64,000 nucleotides of DNA from Aquimarina sp. AU474 (GTDB lineage Bacteria; Bacteroidota; Bacteroidia; Flavobacteriales; Flavobacteriaceae), in contig NZ_OMPE01000009.1 of NCBI RefSeq assembly GCF_900312815.1, forward strand, positions 1,550,001 to 1,614,000, written 5' to 3'. Below are positions 54,908 through 63,936 of the stretch, piece by piece. Numbering within the stretch: the first letter of the stretch is position 1; each line of letters starts with the position of its first letter. A program made the translations under genes and the position numbers. Under the pieces are notes generated by a model. It made no database searches, was not told the DNA's origin, and was given only the letters and a program-made list of their open reading frames with translations.

Positions 54908-55069
54908 ATGAAAAAAATAGTCAATAATAGATTAAGTATAGAAAAGTTGGTGGTTGCAAGAATTTCTGACTTGAAAAGTATTAGAGGAGGGGCTGATCAA
55001 ATATCATGGATATATTGTGAAAGTGATTTAACAACAAAAGGCAAAGAAATATTTGATGTAAATAATTGA
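54908..55069 (+). CDS. Putative double-glycine leader peptide (RiPP or signal-peptide precursor)
   Basis: 53 residues from the ATG at 54908. The frame opens at 54839, but that extension looks non-coding. The leader (1-28) has the pattern common in Bacteroidota GG-leader precursors: MKKIVNNRLSIEKLVVARI then DLKSIRGG, that is, a basic start, a hydrophobic helix with K-L at fixed spacing, and GG at 27-28. The 25-residue remainder (ADQISWIYCESD...) has one Cys and several Ser/Thr. No transporter, protease or modifying enzyme lies beside it. It is convergent with a LytTR/histidine kinase pair. Assignment as RiPP or pheromone is tentative. Confidence 0.5.
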   Translation: MKKIVNNRLSIEKLVVARISDLKSIRGGADQISWIYCESDLTTKGKEIFDVNN

Positions 55070-55195
55070 TAATCAATAGAATACGATGTTAATTTTGCAT
55101 AGATGAATAATTATTGAATAGTAAAAGTTGAAGGTTTGAATTATTTTTTGCGTTTAATCTAAATAGTATTAGATAACTTGCTTTGCCACATTACT

Positions 55196-55945
55196 TTACC
55201 TGTGCAATCGATCTAGAATTTCCATAACCTCATTCTTTTTTCGAACAGAAACAGGTATGTTTTTTCCATTTTTTAGCATAAGATATCCTCCGTCGGTTTT
55301 GATAAAAGCACTTATACACTGTAAATTAACTAAGTGACTTTGATGAACTCTTAAAAACTGATAGTTTTTCAGCATATCCGCAAAGTATTTTAAGGTCTTC
55401 GTAACGAATATTTTTTGCCCATCTTGCAAATAAAAAATAGTATTGTTACTATCAGATTCGCATCTGATGATATCATCTAAGCTTACAATAATAATTTTAT
55501 CAAGCGTATGTAGTGATATTTTATCCGGTTTTTGCTCTGGAGCAGATAACGTATCTTTTAAAATATTTAATCGCTCTTTATTGGGTTGAATTTGTTTTTT
55601 TGCCTTATCAATTGCTTGCCCAAGTTCCTCACTAGAATACGGTTTCAATACGTAATCTATTGCTGCAAACTTAAAAGCCCGAATGGCATATTCGTCACTA
55701 GCGGTAACAAATATGATTTTTGATTTTAATTCAGGAAAAATTTCCAAAACATCAAAACCTGTTCCGTCGCCCAACATGATGTCAAGAAAAAGAATATCAG
55801 GTTCAGTATTTCGTAATGATTTTGCCGCTTCAACCACACTTTGAGCAGTGTCAACGATTTTAATTTCGGGATGATTGTCCTTTATGTCACTTTTTAAAAG
55901 TTGTAGCGCATCGGGCATATCTTCTACTATAATAGCTGTAAGCAT
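55196..55945 (-). CDS. LytTR-family response regulator of the propeller kinase
   Basis: 249 residues. The receiver domain is at 1-118: E8/D9 acidic pair, phospho-acceptor D55 (DILFLDIMLGDG), VTAS, and K101 (YVLKPYS). The LytTR domain covers about 145-245 (LHTLDKIIIVSLDDIIRCESDS, FLRVHQSHLVNLQCI, IPVSVRKKNEVMEIL). It lies 7 bp after the sensor kinase gene, the standard LytS/LytR order. Candidate target genes nearby are the nine-gene exported-protein operon (upstream end at 54648), the GG-leader peptide, and the eCIS/secreted protein region. None is shown. Confidence 0.9.
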   Translation of the reverse strand: MLTAIIVEDMPDALQLLKSDIKDNHPEIKIVDTAQSVVEAAKSLRNTEPDILFLDIMLGDGTGFDVLEIFPELKSKIIFVTASDEYAIRAFKFAAIDYVLKPYSSEELGQAIDKAKKQIQPNKERLNILKDTLSAPEQKPDKISLHTLDKIIIVSLDDIIRCESDSNNTIFYLQDGQKIFVTKTLKYFADMLKNYQFLRVHQSHLVNLQCISAFIKTDGGYLMLKNGKNIPVSVRKKNEVMEILDRLHR

Positions 55946-55952
55946 AATCTTT

Positions 55953-58900
55953 TTAATAGTCGGTTTGTAAAGGTATTTTAAAGGCTATTTCTGTTCCTTC
56001 AATAATTTTACTTTTATTGGTAATCTCTTTTATATGCAAAGAATCTTTCCCTGAGATAGATTCTAATCTTTCTCTGGTAACCGTTAAGGCCATAGATTGA
56101 TGATCTGTGTTTGTTTTGATTTTTTGTGATTCAAAAATCCCCTGCCCATTATCCAAAACGGTACAATGTAAAAATTCTTGAGAAGCATGAAACTGGATTT
56201 TTAATTCACCATCTCTAGTGCCTTTAAGAATACCATGTCGTACGGCATTTTCTACAAAGGGTTGTATTAACATTGGAGGAATCAATATTTCTTCGGGATC
56301 AAAATCCAAATCTACAGTAATGTCATATGTAAATGGTTTACTAGCCATTAATTGTTCCATTTCTATATAATGTTTTAATGTCTGTATTTCTTGATCCAAA
56401 GTGATGTAATCTTTTCTCGAATTGTATAAGGTTTCCCTTAGCAAGGTAGCAAAAGTATTGATAGTAATATTCATTCGTTGCGGATTACTAGTCCCCATTG
56501 CTTTTATTCCATTGAGGACGTTAAAAATAAAATGGGGATTCATCTGTAATCGCAATGCTTTTTGTTCTAAAGAAAGTAGGTGATTTTGCATTTGTAAGCG
56601 CTCTTGCTCCTCTTTGTTTTTTCGTTTTACTCTTCTTATATAAGACAGGGCATAGCCTCCAAGCACAAGCAATATTGCTGCCAGAACGGCGAGTTGAAAC
56701 CAGGTTTTTTCATAAATAGGACTATCAATAAAAAAACGAAAAGTAGAGAGATCACTTTCTTCCCATCTATAATTTCGAGATTGAGCAGAAAAGTAATGTG
56801 ATCCATATGCTAGCCCGGCTAAATTTTGTCTGCTCTCGGAAGACCAAGGACTCCATTCAGAATTATTTAATCTAAAACGATATTGAATATCATTAGGATG
56901 GTCAAGATCAACAGTTTTGTAACTAAAAGATAACTCGGTTTGATTAGGATTTAATTTTAATACATGATCACTATTGGTCCAAGTATTTAGGTTAATTGAA
57001 TCCACACTTTGATAAGTCACTTCCACATCTTCAAAAAACAATCTTGGCTTTACAGTAACTTTAGTAGTTTCGGTAGGTTCATATTTTGTTAAACCGTATA
57101 TAGCTCCAAACCATAAATTACCCTCTTCATCCTTGGTCGTGGCATTAAGATGAGTTTCGATACCCAAAAAGCCATCGTTTCTTCCAAAGTGAAAAATATC
57201 TACAATATCATTAGATTGATTAAGTTCGATTTTATCTACTCCTCTTTCACTACCCGCCCATAGATTACCTTGATCATCGAATATCATTTGATATATATTG
57301 TCAGAATAGGGTCTTTTTCTACCTTTTAATTTTTTGAAAGTAATATTGTTTTTGTCGAGCTCTGTCCACCAAATCCCTCTACCCGCAGTTCCTATAAATA
57401 ATTTGTTTTCATGAAAAAGTAAAGTGCTAATGGCGGTCTTTTGATTAAGAACATTGCCCAAGTGAGTAACTCGATTTTTGCTGATATAACCAATATGACC
57501 ATTTTGGGTAGCATACCAGATTTTACCCAAAGAATCTTTTTTCATGTGCCTAATTTGCAGGTCTTTGATTCCTTTTTTTCTTTCGAATTTTTGAAGATTG
57601 GTTATTTTTTTTCGATCTGGGTCATATTTAAACTTAAAAATTCCGGTCGAATACGAGGCAGCCCATATAGTAGTGTTATCAACAAGTACAGTTCTTATCC
57701 AATCGGATGGTAATCCTTTATCACGATCAACAATATGATTTTTGTAAATGGTCTTTGCAATAGTGTCTATTTGTACTATATAATCAGTATTTGTTCCTTG
57801 AACTTGATTAGAATCGATAGTTATGCTATCGATTTGCATCATTTCTTTAAAAAGAATGCCTTTTCCATCGGTTCCAGCCCAAATGTTTCCTTGAGTATCA
57901 CTAGTTATTGTTTTGATCTTGATCTCGGCCAAATGATCATCTTGTTCTATATGATGCACACCAACAGAATCAATCTTAATTAATCCAACTTCAGAATTTG
58001 ATGCCCATATAGCATCCTTTGCATTATGAACAGCATATACCCTATTGCCTTTTAAACCTGTATCCTGATCGTAATGAATAAAATTGTTCTGAAAATATTT
58101 ATAGAACCCTCCACCAGATGTTGCAATCCAGATATTGGACTGTTGATCTATGATGCTTTTTCTCATATGAGAAACAGCCAAACCATTTTTTCGATTTATA
58201 ATTTTCTTTTGCGTGTTTTTTTGTGCATCAATAATGCTAATTCCTTCATTATCTGTGGCAAACCATAGTTCATTATCATTATGAACCGAAATACTAGTAA
58301 CCCTTACTGGTTTTGATATCCATCGATTACCATAAGATCTTGCATTGGTATTAAGAACTAAAATACCTTCATTAAAGGCTGCAGCAAAAACTTTGTTATT
58401 ATGAAATATTGCAGCGGTAAAATTATGCGCGCTATGACGTTCTATAATCGTGGCGCTTTTATGTATCTTATTTAATTTCCAAAGCCCTTTGTTGGTAGCT
58501 ATCCAATAAAGTTTTCCATCAAAAGCAATATCATTTATGATACTGGTATTAATTTTTGTATTCAATGATATTTTTTTTAGCCCCAATTTTTTATCATACC
58601 TATATATACCAATATTGGTGGCTAGAAAAGTCTTATTTCCAATTCTACATACTTTATTAATTCTAGGGCCTTCGAGATTAGTGAACCTATTTTTGATTTT
58701 AATAGATAACCCTCTTTTAGTACCAATAAATAAGCTGTCGTTGGCAAAACCAAGAGCATGAATGTAATTTGATTGTAAACCATCGCTTTCATTCCAGATA
58801 TCAAATTCTTCGCCATTAAATCTACAAAGTCCGCCTCCTTGAGTACCTAACCACAGGTACCCCATTTCATCCTGAATAATATCATAAACCTGAGATTGCG

Positions 58901-59018
58901 GTAAGCCATCTTCTAAGGTATAGGCTCTCAATTGATTATTTTGGGCTTTTATCGAGCAGATAGAACACCAAAAACAAAAAAGTATAGAATAGATATAAAT
59001 ATTTCGGTAATTGGTCAT
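55953..59018 (-). CDS. Propeller-type LytS-like sensor histidine kinase
   Basis: 1021 residues. The signal peptide ends SIKAQ. About residues 28-640 are two-component-regulator propeller repeats (QSQVYDIIQDEMGYLWLGTQGGGLCRF, DQQSNIWIATSGGGFYKY, DDQGNLWAGSERGVDKI). A Y_Y_Y domain follows (about 690-765, YRFRLNNSEWSPWSSES). There is one transmembrane helix (about 771-793), then a LytS-type His kinase with H829 in LQMNPHFIFNVLNG, the N-box VENAVRHG and DNGQGIF. It senses an outside or periplasmic ligand and phosphorylates the LytTR regulator that follows. Such propeller sensors in Bacteroidota often respond to glycans, but the ligand here is unknown. Confidence 0.92.
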   Translation of the reverse strand: MTNYRNIYIYSILFCFWCSICSIKAQNNQLRAYTLEDGLPQSQVYDIIQDEMGYLWLGTQGGGLCRFNGEEFDIWNESDGLQSNYIHALGFANDSLFIGTKRGLSIKIKNRFTNLEGPRINKVCRIGNKTFLATNIGIYRYDKKLGLKKISLNTKINTSIINDIAFDGKLYWIATNKGLWKLNKIHKSATIIERHSAHNFTAAIFHNNKVFAAAFNEGILVLNTNARSYGNRWISKPVRVTSISVHNDNELWFATDNEGISIIDAQKNTQKKIINRKNGLAVSHMRKSIIDQQSNIWIATSGGGFYKYFQNNFIHYDQDTGLKGNRVYAVHNAKDAIWASNSEVGLIKIDSVGVHHIEQDDHLAEIKIKTITSDTQGNIWAGTDGKGILFKEMMQIDSITIDSNQVQGTNTDYIVQIDTIAKTIYKNHIVDRDKGLPSDWIRTVLVDNTTIWAASYSTGIFKFKYDPDRKKITNLQKFERKKGIKDLQIRHMKKDSLGKIWYATQNGHIGYISKNRVTHLGNVLNQKTAISTLLFHENKLFIGTAGRGIWWTELDKNNITFKKLKGRKRPYSDNIYQMIFDDQGNLWAGSERGVDKIELNQSNDIVDIFHFGRNDGFLGIETHLNATTKDEEGNLWFGAIYGLTKYEPTETTKVTVKPRLFFEDVEVTYQSVDSINLNTWTNSDHVLKLNPNQTELSFSYKTVDLDHPNDIQYRFRLNNSEWSPWSSESRQNLAGLAYGSHYFSAQSRNYRWEESDLSTFRFFIDSPIYEKTWFQLAVLAAILLVLGGYALSYIRRVKRKNKEEQERLQMQNHLLSLEQKALRLQMNPHFIFNVLNGIKAMGTSNPQRMNITINTFATLLRETLYNSRKDYITLDQEIQTLKHYIEMEQLMASKPFTYDITVDLDFDPEEILIPPMLIQPFVENAVRHGILKGTRDGELKIQFHASQEFLHCTVLDNGQGIFESQKIKTNTDHQSMALTVTRERLESISGKDSLHIKEITNKSKIIEGTEIAFKIPLQTDY

Positions 59019-59093
59019 AAATGGTAAATCTGGTTGAGAACAAATATAATCAAAACTGATTTCGACTTTAAATAGTATGTATTAAAAACAAAA

Positions 59094-59122
59094 ACCGACA
59101 ATACCTAAAAAGGTTTGTCGGT
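59094..59122 (-). terminator. Terminator hairpin below the small secreted-protein gene
   Basis: ACCGACAA (59094-59101) and TTGTCGGT (59115-59122) form an 8-bp stem enclosing a 4-bp inner stem (ACCT/AGGT). On the minus strand it is followed by GTTTTTGTTTTTAA, a good U-tract. A second hairpin at 59126-59155 (ATAAACAAAA/TTTTGTTTAT) lies just before it. Together they end transcription of the gene at 59179-59754. Confidence 0.75.
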
Positions 59123-59178
59123 ATAATAAACAAAAGTTTCCCCCTTTTTGTTTATCAGATTGAGTCGTGTAAAGATTC

Positions 59179-59754
59179 TTAATATCCTGTGATTGCAGTA
59201 GTTTTAGAAATGTCTATCGTACCTTCATTGTCATTCCATGCATAACTCTGCTTTAAATTCACATATTTTATATCTGTTGTATTTTTATAAAATGTTTGGG
59301 TTTGCAAAATATTACCGGCTATCCCATATTCTTGAGTGGGAAATATATATTGAAAATCTGTATCAGAATCTTCGCAGTATACGTTGTTTAGTTCTGGTAG
59401 CGCAACAATATTACCATTTTCTTCTACCATATAATAGTAAGATTCTACATGCGCGCAACAAGCCAGATATTCTACTTCCATCTTGATCACCTCAGAGATC
59501 CCTTCTAGGCCGGGATTCTCTAAGGTGGTAATAAAGATGTCCTCAAAAAGTTCTGTATCATTAATGGTTAGCGTGGATATTTTTTCGGAGCTATCGTCAG
59601 AGCGAACCAAATTAACAATATAAGCAGGAAAATCCTGCTCCTGATCAGTAATTTCAGTGGTCACTAAATACTTTTCAGTTTTAATAAATCCTTTTTGTGC
59701 ATTCAGGAATTGAAAACCTTGAAATAAAATAATGATTATGGCTACATTTTTCAT
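59179..59754 (-). CDS. Secreted protein of unknown function
   Basis: 191 residues. The signal peptide (about 1-19) ends FLNAQ. The mature chain is acidic and beta-rich (YLVTTEITDQEQDFPAYIVN, DTELFEDIFITTL). It has a Cys-Cys pair in EYLACCAHVESYYYMVEENGN and a further Cys at NVYCEDSD, so disulfides are possible. The length, signal and isolated position resemble the many small secreted proteins of Flavobacteriaceae. No family was recognised. A tandem 21-bp repeat lies 70-102 bp upstream. Confidence 0.6.
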   Translation of the reverse strand: MKNVAIIIILFQGFQFLNAQKGFIKTEKYLVTTEITDQEQDFPAYIVNLVRSDDSSEKISTLTINDTELFEDIFITTLENPGLEGISEVIKMEVEYLACCAHVESYYYMVEENGNIVALPELNNVYCEDSDTDFQYIFPTQEYGIAGNILQTQTFYKNTTDIKYVNLKQSYAWNDNEGTIDISKTTAITGY

Positions 59755-60370
59755 AACAGAGTATTTTGAGGTTGGCTATTTGATGTAAAAGTAGAGTCTT
59801 AATTTATCTAAAAAGATAATGTTCTAGAATTCGTTATGGTTCAACTAGAATTCGTTTTAAGCCTAAAAATTCAATATTCGTTCATGTATCTTGATACTAT
59901 AAATTATGGTGCAGATGTATTTGCTAAACTAAGAAAAGTAAAACTTCAAAAAAGATATTTCTAGAACACCTGTTTCTGGTTAATTAAATCTATCTGAAAT
60001 GATTAAATTTTGAGATGCTGAAACCTCTGGTAAGGCTTATTATTACTTGAGTTACGTTAAAACCATAAACTTTAAAATTAATTTTTTCATAACATTTTGG
60101 AAGCACTTTTTTTTGTATCTTCACCTTGATTACCCCGATAAAGTTATGAGCCAAAAGGTTTATAATTCTTCTGATTTGTTTATACCCCATATAAGTAAAT
60201 CCGTTCCCTTTCGATATTTGAGAAGATGAAGATTTGTATTGTTCTAGTATAAATCTAAATGTCAGAGATTATAATTTTTCAATTAGAAGACATTGCATTT
60301 TATGCAAAGTGTTTTAGATAATTTTTTGTCATTATCCAATGTGACTTGTTTTATAAATTAATAATTGATT
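59755..60370. other. Divergent intergenic region before the eCIS genes
   Basis: 616 bp between the leftward secreted-protein gene and the rightward eCIS genes. It holds a tandem repeat at 59824-59856 plus a further ATTCGTT at 59876-59882. Beyond about 59990 there are two short overlapping frames on opposite strands (near 60000-60230) that do not resemble proteins, so I call them non-coding. Confidence 0.6.
59824..59856. promoter_or_regulatory. Tandem direct repeat with 21-bp period, candidate LytTR operator
   Basis: CTAGAATTCGTT occurs at 59824-59835 and 59845-59856, identical over 12 bp with a 21-bp start-to-start distance. The reverse complement AACGAATTCTAG agrees with the repeat at 14955 in 8 of 12 positions (core CGAATnnTAG). 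It lies 70-102 bp upstream of the secreted-protein gene and about 515 bp upstream of the eCIS genes. Confidence 0.5.
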
Positions 60371-60946
60371 ATGATTTTTCAAGTACTGCAAATAATAAAG
60401 GAAGAAGTAAATGATTATTTCGAAGATGATAACCCTGTCGAGTTAGCGAATATAGCTACTGTAGATATTGGAGATAATGATGACGCCGACGCCGATATTA
60501 TTTTGACCTTAATTAATATAGACGAGGAACCTACTTTAAAAAATATTCCTAATTATAAAATTGAAGGTACTTCTGTTTCCTATATGAACCCTAAAGTTAA
60601 TGTTAATCTTTACGTCATGTTTAGCGCTAATAATAGTAGGTATACAGAATCTTTAAAAAGTCTTTCTCAGATTATAGCTTTTTTTCAAGGTAAAAATGTA
60701 TTCACTCATGCAAATAGTAATTTTAATAGAGATGATGCTGATATGCAAGATCTTGGCAATTTTAAATTCATCACAGAATTGTATACTCCATCCTTTGAAC
60801 AACTAAGTTATATCTGGGGCATCTTAGGCGGAAAACAATATCCATCAGTATTGTATAAAATAAGATTATTAGAGATTGAAAGAACAGCATTGCAAGCGCA
60901 AGGATCTGTTATTACAAATATTAAGGCAACCTTAAATAAGAATTGA
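60371..60946 (+). CDS. eCIS DUF4255 / Pvc16-like tail-terminator protein
   Basis: 191 residues from ATG 60371; the in-frame TTG at 60365 is not needed. The start MIFQVLQIIKEEVNDYF, the middle SVSYMNPKVNVNLYVMFSA with SLKSLSQIIAFFQGK and the late SYIWGILGGKQYPSVLYKIRLLEI are the DUF4255 (Pvc16 N-terminal-like) family pattern. In phage-tail-like contractile injection systems this protein caps the top of the sheath. It is the first gene of a rightward run that includes the sheath and tube genes. The stop overlaps the next start by 1 bp. Confidence 0.85.
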   Translation: MIFQVLQIIKEEVNDYFEDDNPVELANIATVDIGDNDDADADIILTLINIDEEPTLKNIPNYKIEGTSVSYMNPKVNVNLYVMFSANNSRYTESLKSLSQIIAFFQGKNVFTHANSNFNRDDADMQDLGNFKFITELYTPSFEQLSYIWGILGGKQYPSVLYKIRLLEIERTALQAQGSVITNIKATLNKN

Positions 60947-61947
60947 TGAGTTTTCAAATAGAGTATAAACCCTTAATAGATATAAAGATCCATCATGACT
61001 ATTTTTTGGATGATGGTACAGATAAATTTATAGATTTATCTGATGAGCAAAAGAAAACTCAATTAGCAGAGTATCGGTTTTTAGACTATTTATCTGTTGT
61101 TCCTACATTAAAAACACAAATCCAGCTTAGAAATCATAAGATTGTTCTTCGACATTCTAATGAAGGGTTTCATCTTTTTGTTAATGTAGAAGAATATACC
61201 AAGGCCGGAGAAACTGCGAAGGTGTATTGCCCAAAGATTCAAATGGAGGGTGAGCTAACACTTACGTTTGAACTCAGGTTTTCAGATCCTTATTTTAATA
61301 ATTACACAAATGATAAGGATGCTAACGAAAATAGATATTACTATTTTACAAATACTAAACCCGATGGTGAGCCTAATTCGTTCCCTAACTTTTTTGATGC
61401 AAGTGATGTACATACTAAGTTTTTACTGAAGGAAAAAACAAGTAGGGAGCTACTTTATGATATTATTACAAAAGAGGTGGCACCAATTAATGACTTGGGA
61501 TTAGATCGTATAACGGCCATTGATGAAGCCGACTTAACATCTCCAGAAAATGTTGATGTCCTAAATAATTATATCGAGACCGAAAAACGTAACGGGTTAT
61601 TGGGGTATATACGTTTTAAGGTTAATGGAGATAATACTAATGACCTTATTGAAGATAATTTGGTTGAAATGTCAAGTGGTCCAGATCAAGTTTTGGGGTG
61701 CTTACCAGATAATACTCCTAATCCCACAATTCGATTTGAAAACAGAAAAACATTTTGGAGATATATTCAATTAACAACAGATGATGTTTTTGAAACCAAG
61801 AGAAAACAACCCCTTACTCAAAAAGGATTTATTGATCTTAGGCCAAATGATCTTAGGCCTAGATTAAGGAATGTTTTTCTTCTTAATCCAGGTAAAAGCG
61901 GGGTAAGAATAGAAGACGATAAAATTTACTCAGAAATATTTATTTAA
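60946..61947 (+). CDS. eCIS-associated protein of unknown function
   Basis: 333 residues from ATG 60946, which overlaps the stop of the preceding gene (TGATG). No signal peptide. It begins FQIEYKPLIDIKIHHDYFL, then KTQIQLRNHKIVLRHSNEGF and LTLTFELRFSDPYFNNYT, and looks beta-rich. I know no named family with certainty; a protein of this size sits between the DUF4255 and sheath genes in some Bacteroidota eCIS loci. It could be part of the cap or collar. Coupling to the cap gene supports a structural role. Confidence 0.6.
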   Translation: MSFQIEYKPLIDIKIHHDYFLDDGTDKFIDLSDEQKKTQLAEYRFLDYLSVVPTLKTQIQLRNHKIVLRHSNEGFHLFVNVEEYTKAGETAKVYCPKIQMEGELTLTFELRFSDPYFNNYTNDKDANENRYYYFTNTKPDGEPNSFPNFFDASDVHTKFLLKEKTSRELLYDIITKEVAPINDLGLDRITAIDEADLTSPENVDVLNNYIETEKRNGLLGYIRFKVNGDNTNDLIEDNLVEMSSGPDQVLGCLPDNTPNPTIRFENRKTFWRYIQLTTDDVFETKRKQPLTQKGFIDLRPNDLRPRLRNVFLLNPGKSGVRIEDDKIYSEIFI

Positions 61948-61975
61948 AATTTAATACAAATTAAAATTCAAAATT

Positions 61976-63898
61976 ATGGCAACGTACAGCACACCAGGAG
62001 TCTACATTGAGGAAATAGCAAAGTTTCCTCCTTCGGTAGCTCAAGTAGAAACTGCTATTCCAGCTTTTATTGGTTATACACAGAAAGCTACGAATAAGAC
62101 CGAAGGAGATCTTAACGAGATTCCGACACGTATTACTTCTATGTTGGAGTATGAAACTTTTTTTGGCTTAGCCGAATTAGAAAAAGGAATTGATGTTGAA
62201 GTAGTAGAAGATGTTATCTCTGTAAAGACTCCTACAACAAAGTCTCCTTTTTTGATGTATTACTCTTTGCAACTGTACTTTGCTAACGGAGGAGGACCTT
62301 GTTACATTCTTTCTGTAGGTCAATATGGAGAAGGTACGACGCCAGTCACTGCTGTGACTTTGGGTTCAGAAACTACTGCTGGATTGGCAAAAGGATTAAA
62401 ATTGCTAGAAAAAGAGGATGAGCCTACATTAATAGTCTTTCCTGATGCTACATCATTAGCAGGTAGCGGTGATTTCTATGGTTTGTATAAGTCTGCATTA
62501 ATTCAATGTAACAAACTACAAGACCGATTTGCAATTATTGACACCTATTCCTATGATAATAGTACTCCTGTAGATACGAATATCAAAACATTAAGAGATG
62601 GAATAGATTTAGGAAAAGATTTTATTAAATATGGTGGAGCTTATTATCCTTTTGTAGAAACTATTTTGGATTATAGATACGAAGATCAGGATGTTGACGT
62701 AGATGTTACTCCAGCTGGTAAAACTGCTGATGAGGTAATTAACGAAGCTAAAAAATCATTTACCGAATATGTCACTCAGATTGTTAGTCTTAAAGCAGAT
62801 GTTAGTGCCACTACCAGCGCTGGTGATGCAATAGCTTTAAAACCCGCTTTATCTTCATTGATTGATGATATGATAGACTTAGCAACAGATACTAATGATG
62901 CATTAACTACGCTATATACAGATGCAAAAGCAAGTACAAATGCAGATGTTGCGGCTTCTGGAGCTATTTTAGAAACATGGGTAGATACTAATGTTAAAGA
63001 CTTAGCAGCAGATCTTACAACCCGACAAACAGGGATCAACGATGCTGCTACAGATACCAAAACAAAAATACTCGGGTTTATTTCTACAGGGTCGAATAAT
63101 GTTTATGGCGATTTAGGAGTAAATGAAACTACGATAACCAGCTCTACGATACTTGTGCAAATCGATGCTTTAAAAAGTGGAGGAGATATTACTACAATTA
63201 AAAACGGATTAGGAGATCCAAAAATCCCAGGTAAAAAAGCTTCCTTTAAACTATATGAGTTAGAAACTCAGGATAATGCTCTTTTTAACAGAGTTAAAGC
63301 CGAGATAGGTCAATTACCTATAATATTACCTCCGAGTAGTGGTATGGCGGGTGTTTATGCACGTACCGATAGTACAAGAGGAGTTTGGAAAGCACCGGCA
63401 AACGTAGGAATGAATTATGTGATTAAACCAACGGTACATATTTCTCATGAAGAACAAGAGAGTTTAAACGTTCATGAAACTGGAAAATCTATAAATGCTA
63501 TCCGTACATTCTCTGGTAAAGGAACATTGGTATGGGGAGCTAGAACATTAGCGGGTAATGATAATGAGTGGAGATATGTTTCTGTTCGTCGTTTCTTTAA
63601 TATGGCTGAAGAGTCTATCAAAAAAGCTTCAGAGCAGTTTGTTTTTGAGCCTAATGACGCTAATACTTGGGTTAAAGTAAAGGCTATGATTACAAATTTC
63701 CTGAATTTACAATGGAGAGCAGGAGCTTTGGCAGGACCTACACCAGATAAAGCATTTTATGTAAATGTTGGATTAGGAGAAACCATGACGGCTCAAGATG
63801 TTCTTGAAGGATATATGATCGTAGAGATAGGTATGGCTGTGGTTCGCCCAGCAGAATTTATCATTCTTAAATTCTCTCACAAAATGCAAGAAGCATAA
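61976..63898 (+). CDS. eCIS contractile tail sheath protein with central insertion
   Basis: 640 residues. The N-terminus MATYSTPGVYIEEI with VETAIPAFIGYT and the C-terminus RTFSGKGTLVWGARTLAG, RRFFNMAEESIKKA, EPNDANTWVKVKAMI and LGETMTAQDVLEGYMIVEIGMAVVRPAEFIIL are classic tail sheath sequence. It polymerises around the tube and contracts to drive it into the target. Residues about 240-430 are an Ala/Thr/Asp-rich, helical insertion that makes it longer than most eCIS sheaths (about 350-500 residues). It follows the preceding gene by 28 bp and precedes the tube gene by 38 bp. Confidence 0.93.
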   Translation: MATYSTPGVYIEEIAKFPPSVAQVETAIPAFIGYTQKATNKTEGDLNEIPTRITSMLEYETFFGLAELEKGIDVEVVEDVISVKTPTTKSPFLMYYSLQLYFANGGGPCYILSVGQYGEGTTPVTAVTLGSETTAGLAKGLKLLEKEDEPTLIVFPDATSLAGSGDFYGLYKSALIQCNKLQDRFAIIDTYSYDNSTPVDTNIKTLRDGIDLGKDFIKYGGAYYPFVETILDYRYEDQDVDVDVTPAGKTADEVINEAKKSFTEYVTQIVSLKADVSATTSAGDAIALKPALSSLIDDMIDLATDTNDALTTLYTDAKASTNADVAASGAILETWVDTNVKDLAADLTTRQTGINDAATDTKTKILGFISTGSNNVYGDLGVNETTITSSTILVQIDALKSGGDITTIKNGLGDPKIPGKKASFKLYELETQDNALFNRVKAEIGQLPIILPPSSGMAGVYARTDSTRGVWKAPANVGMNYVIKPTVHISHEEQESLNVHETGKSINAIRTFSGKGTLVWGARTLAGNDNEWRYVSVRRFFNMAEESIKKASEQFVFEPNDANTWVKVKAMITNFLNLQWRAGALAGPTPDKAFYVNVGLGETMTAQDVLEGYMIVEIGMAVVRPAEFIILKFSHKMQEA

Positions 63899-63936
63899 AT
63901 AACAAATCATCTTAATAATTTTTAAAGTATATAAAA

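Noticed and set aside
59990..60229. Short frames on both strands upstream of the eCIS genes
   Set aside because: They overlap each other, lack a ribosome site and look random; I considered a decayed transposase but see no family motif.
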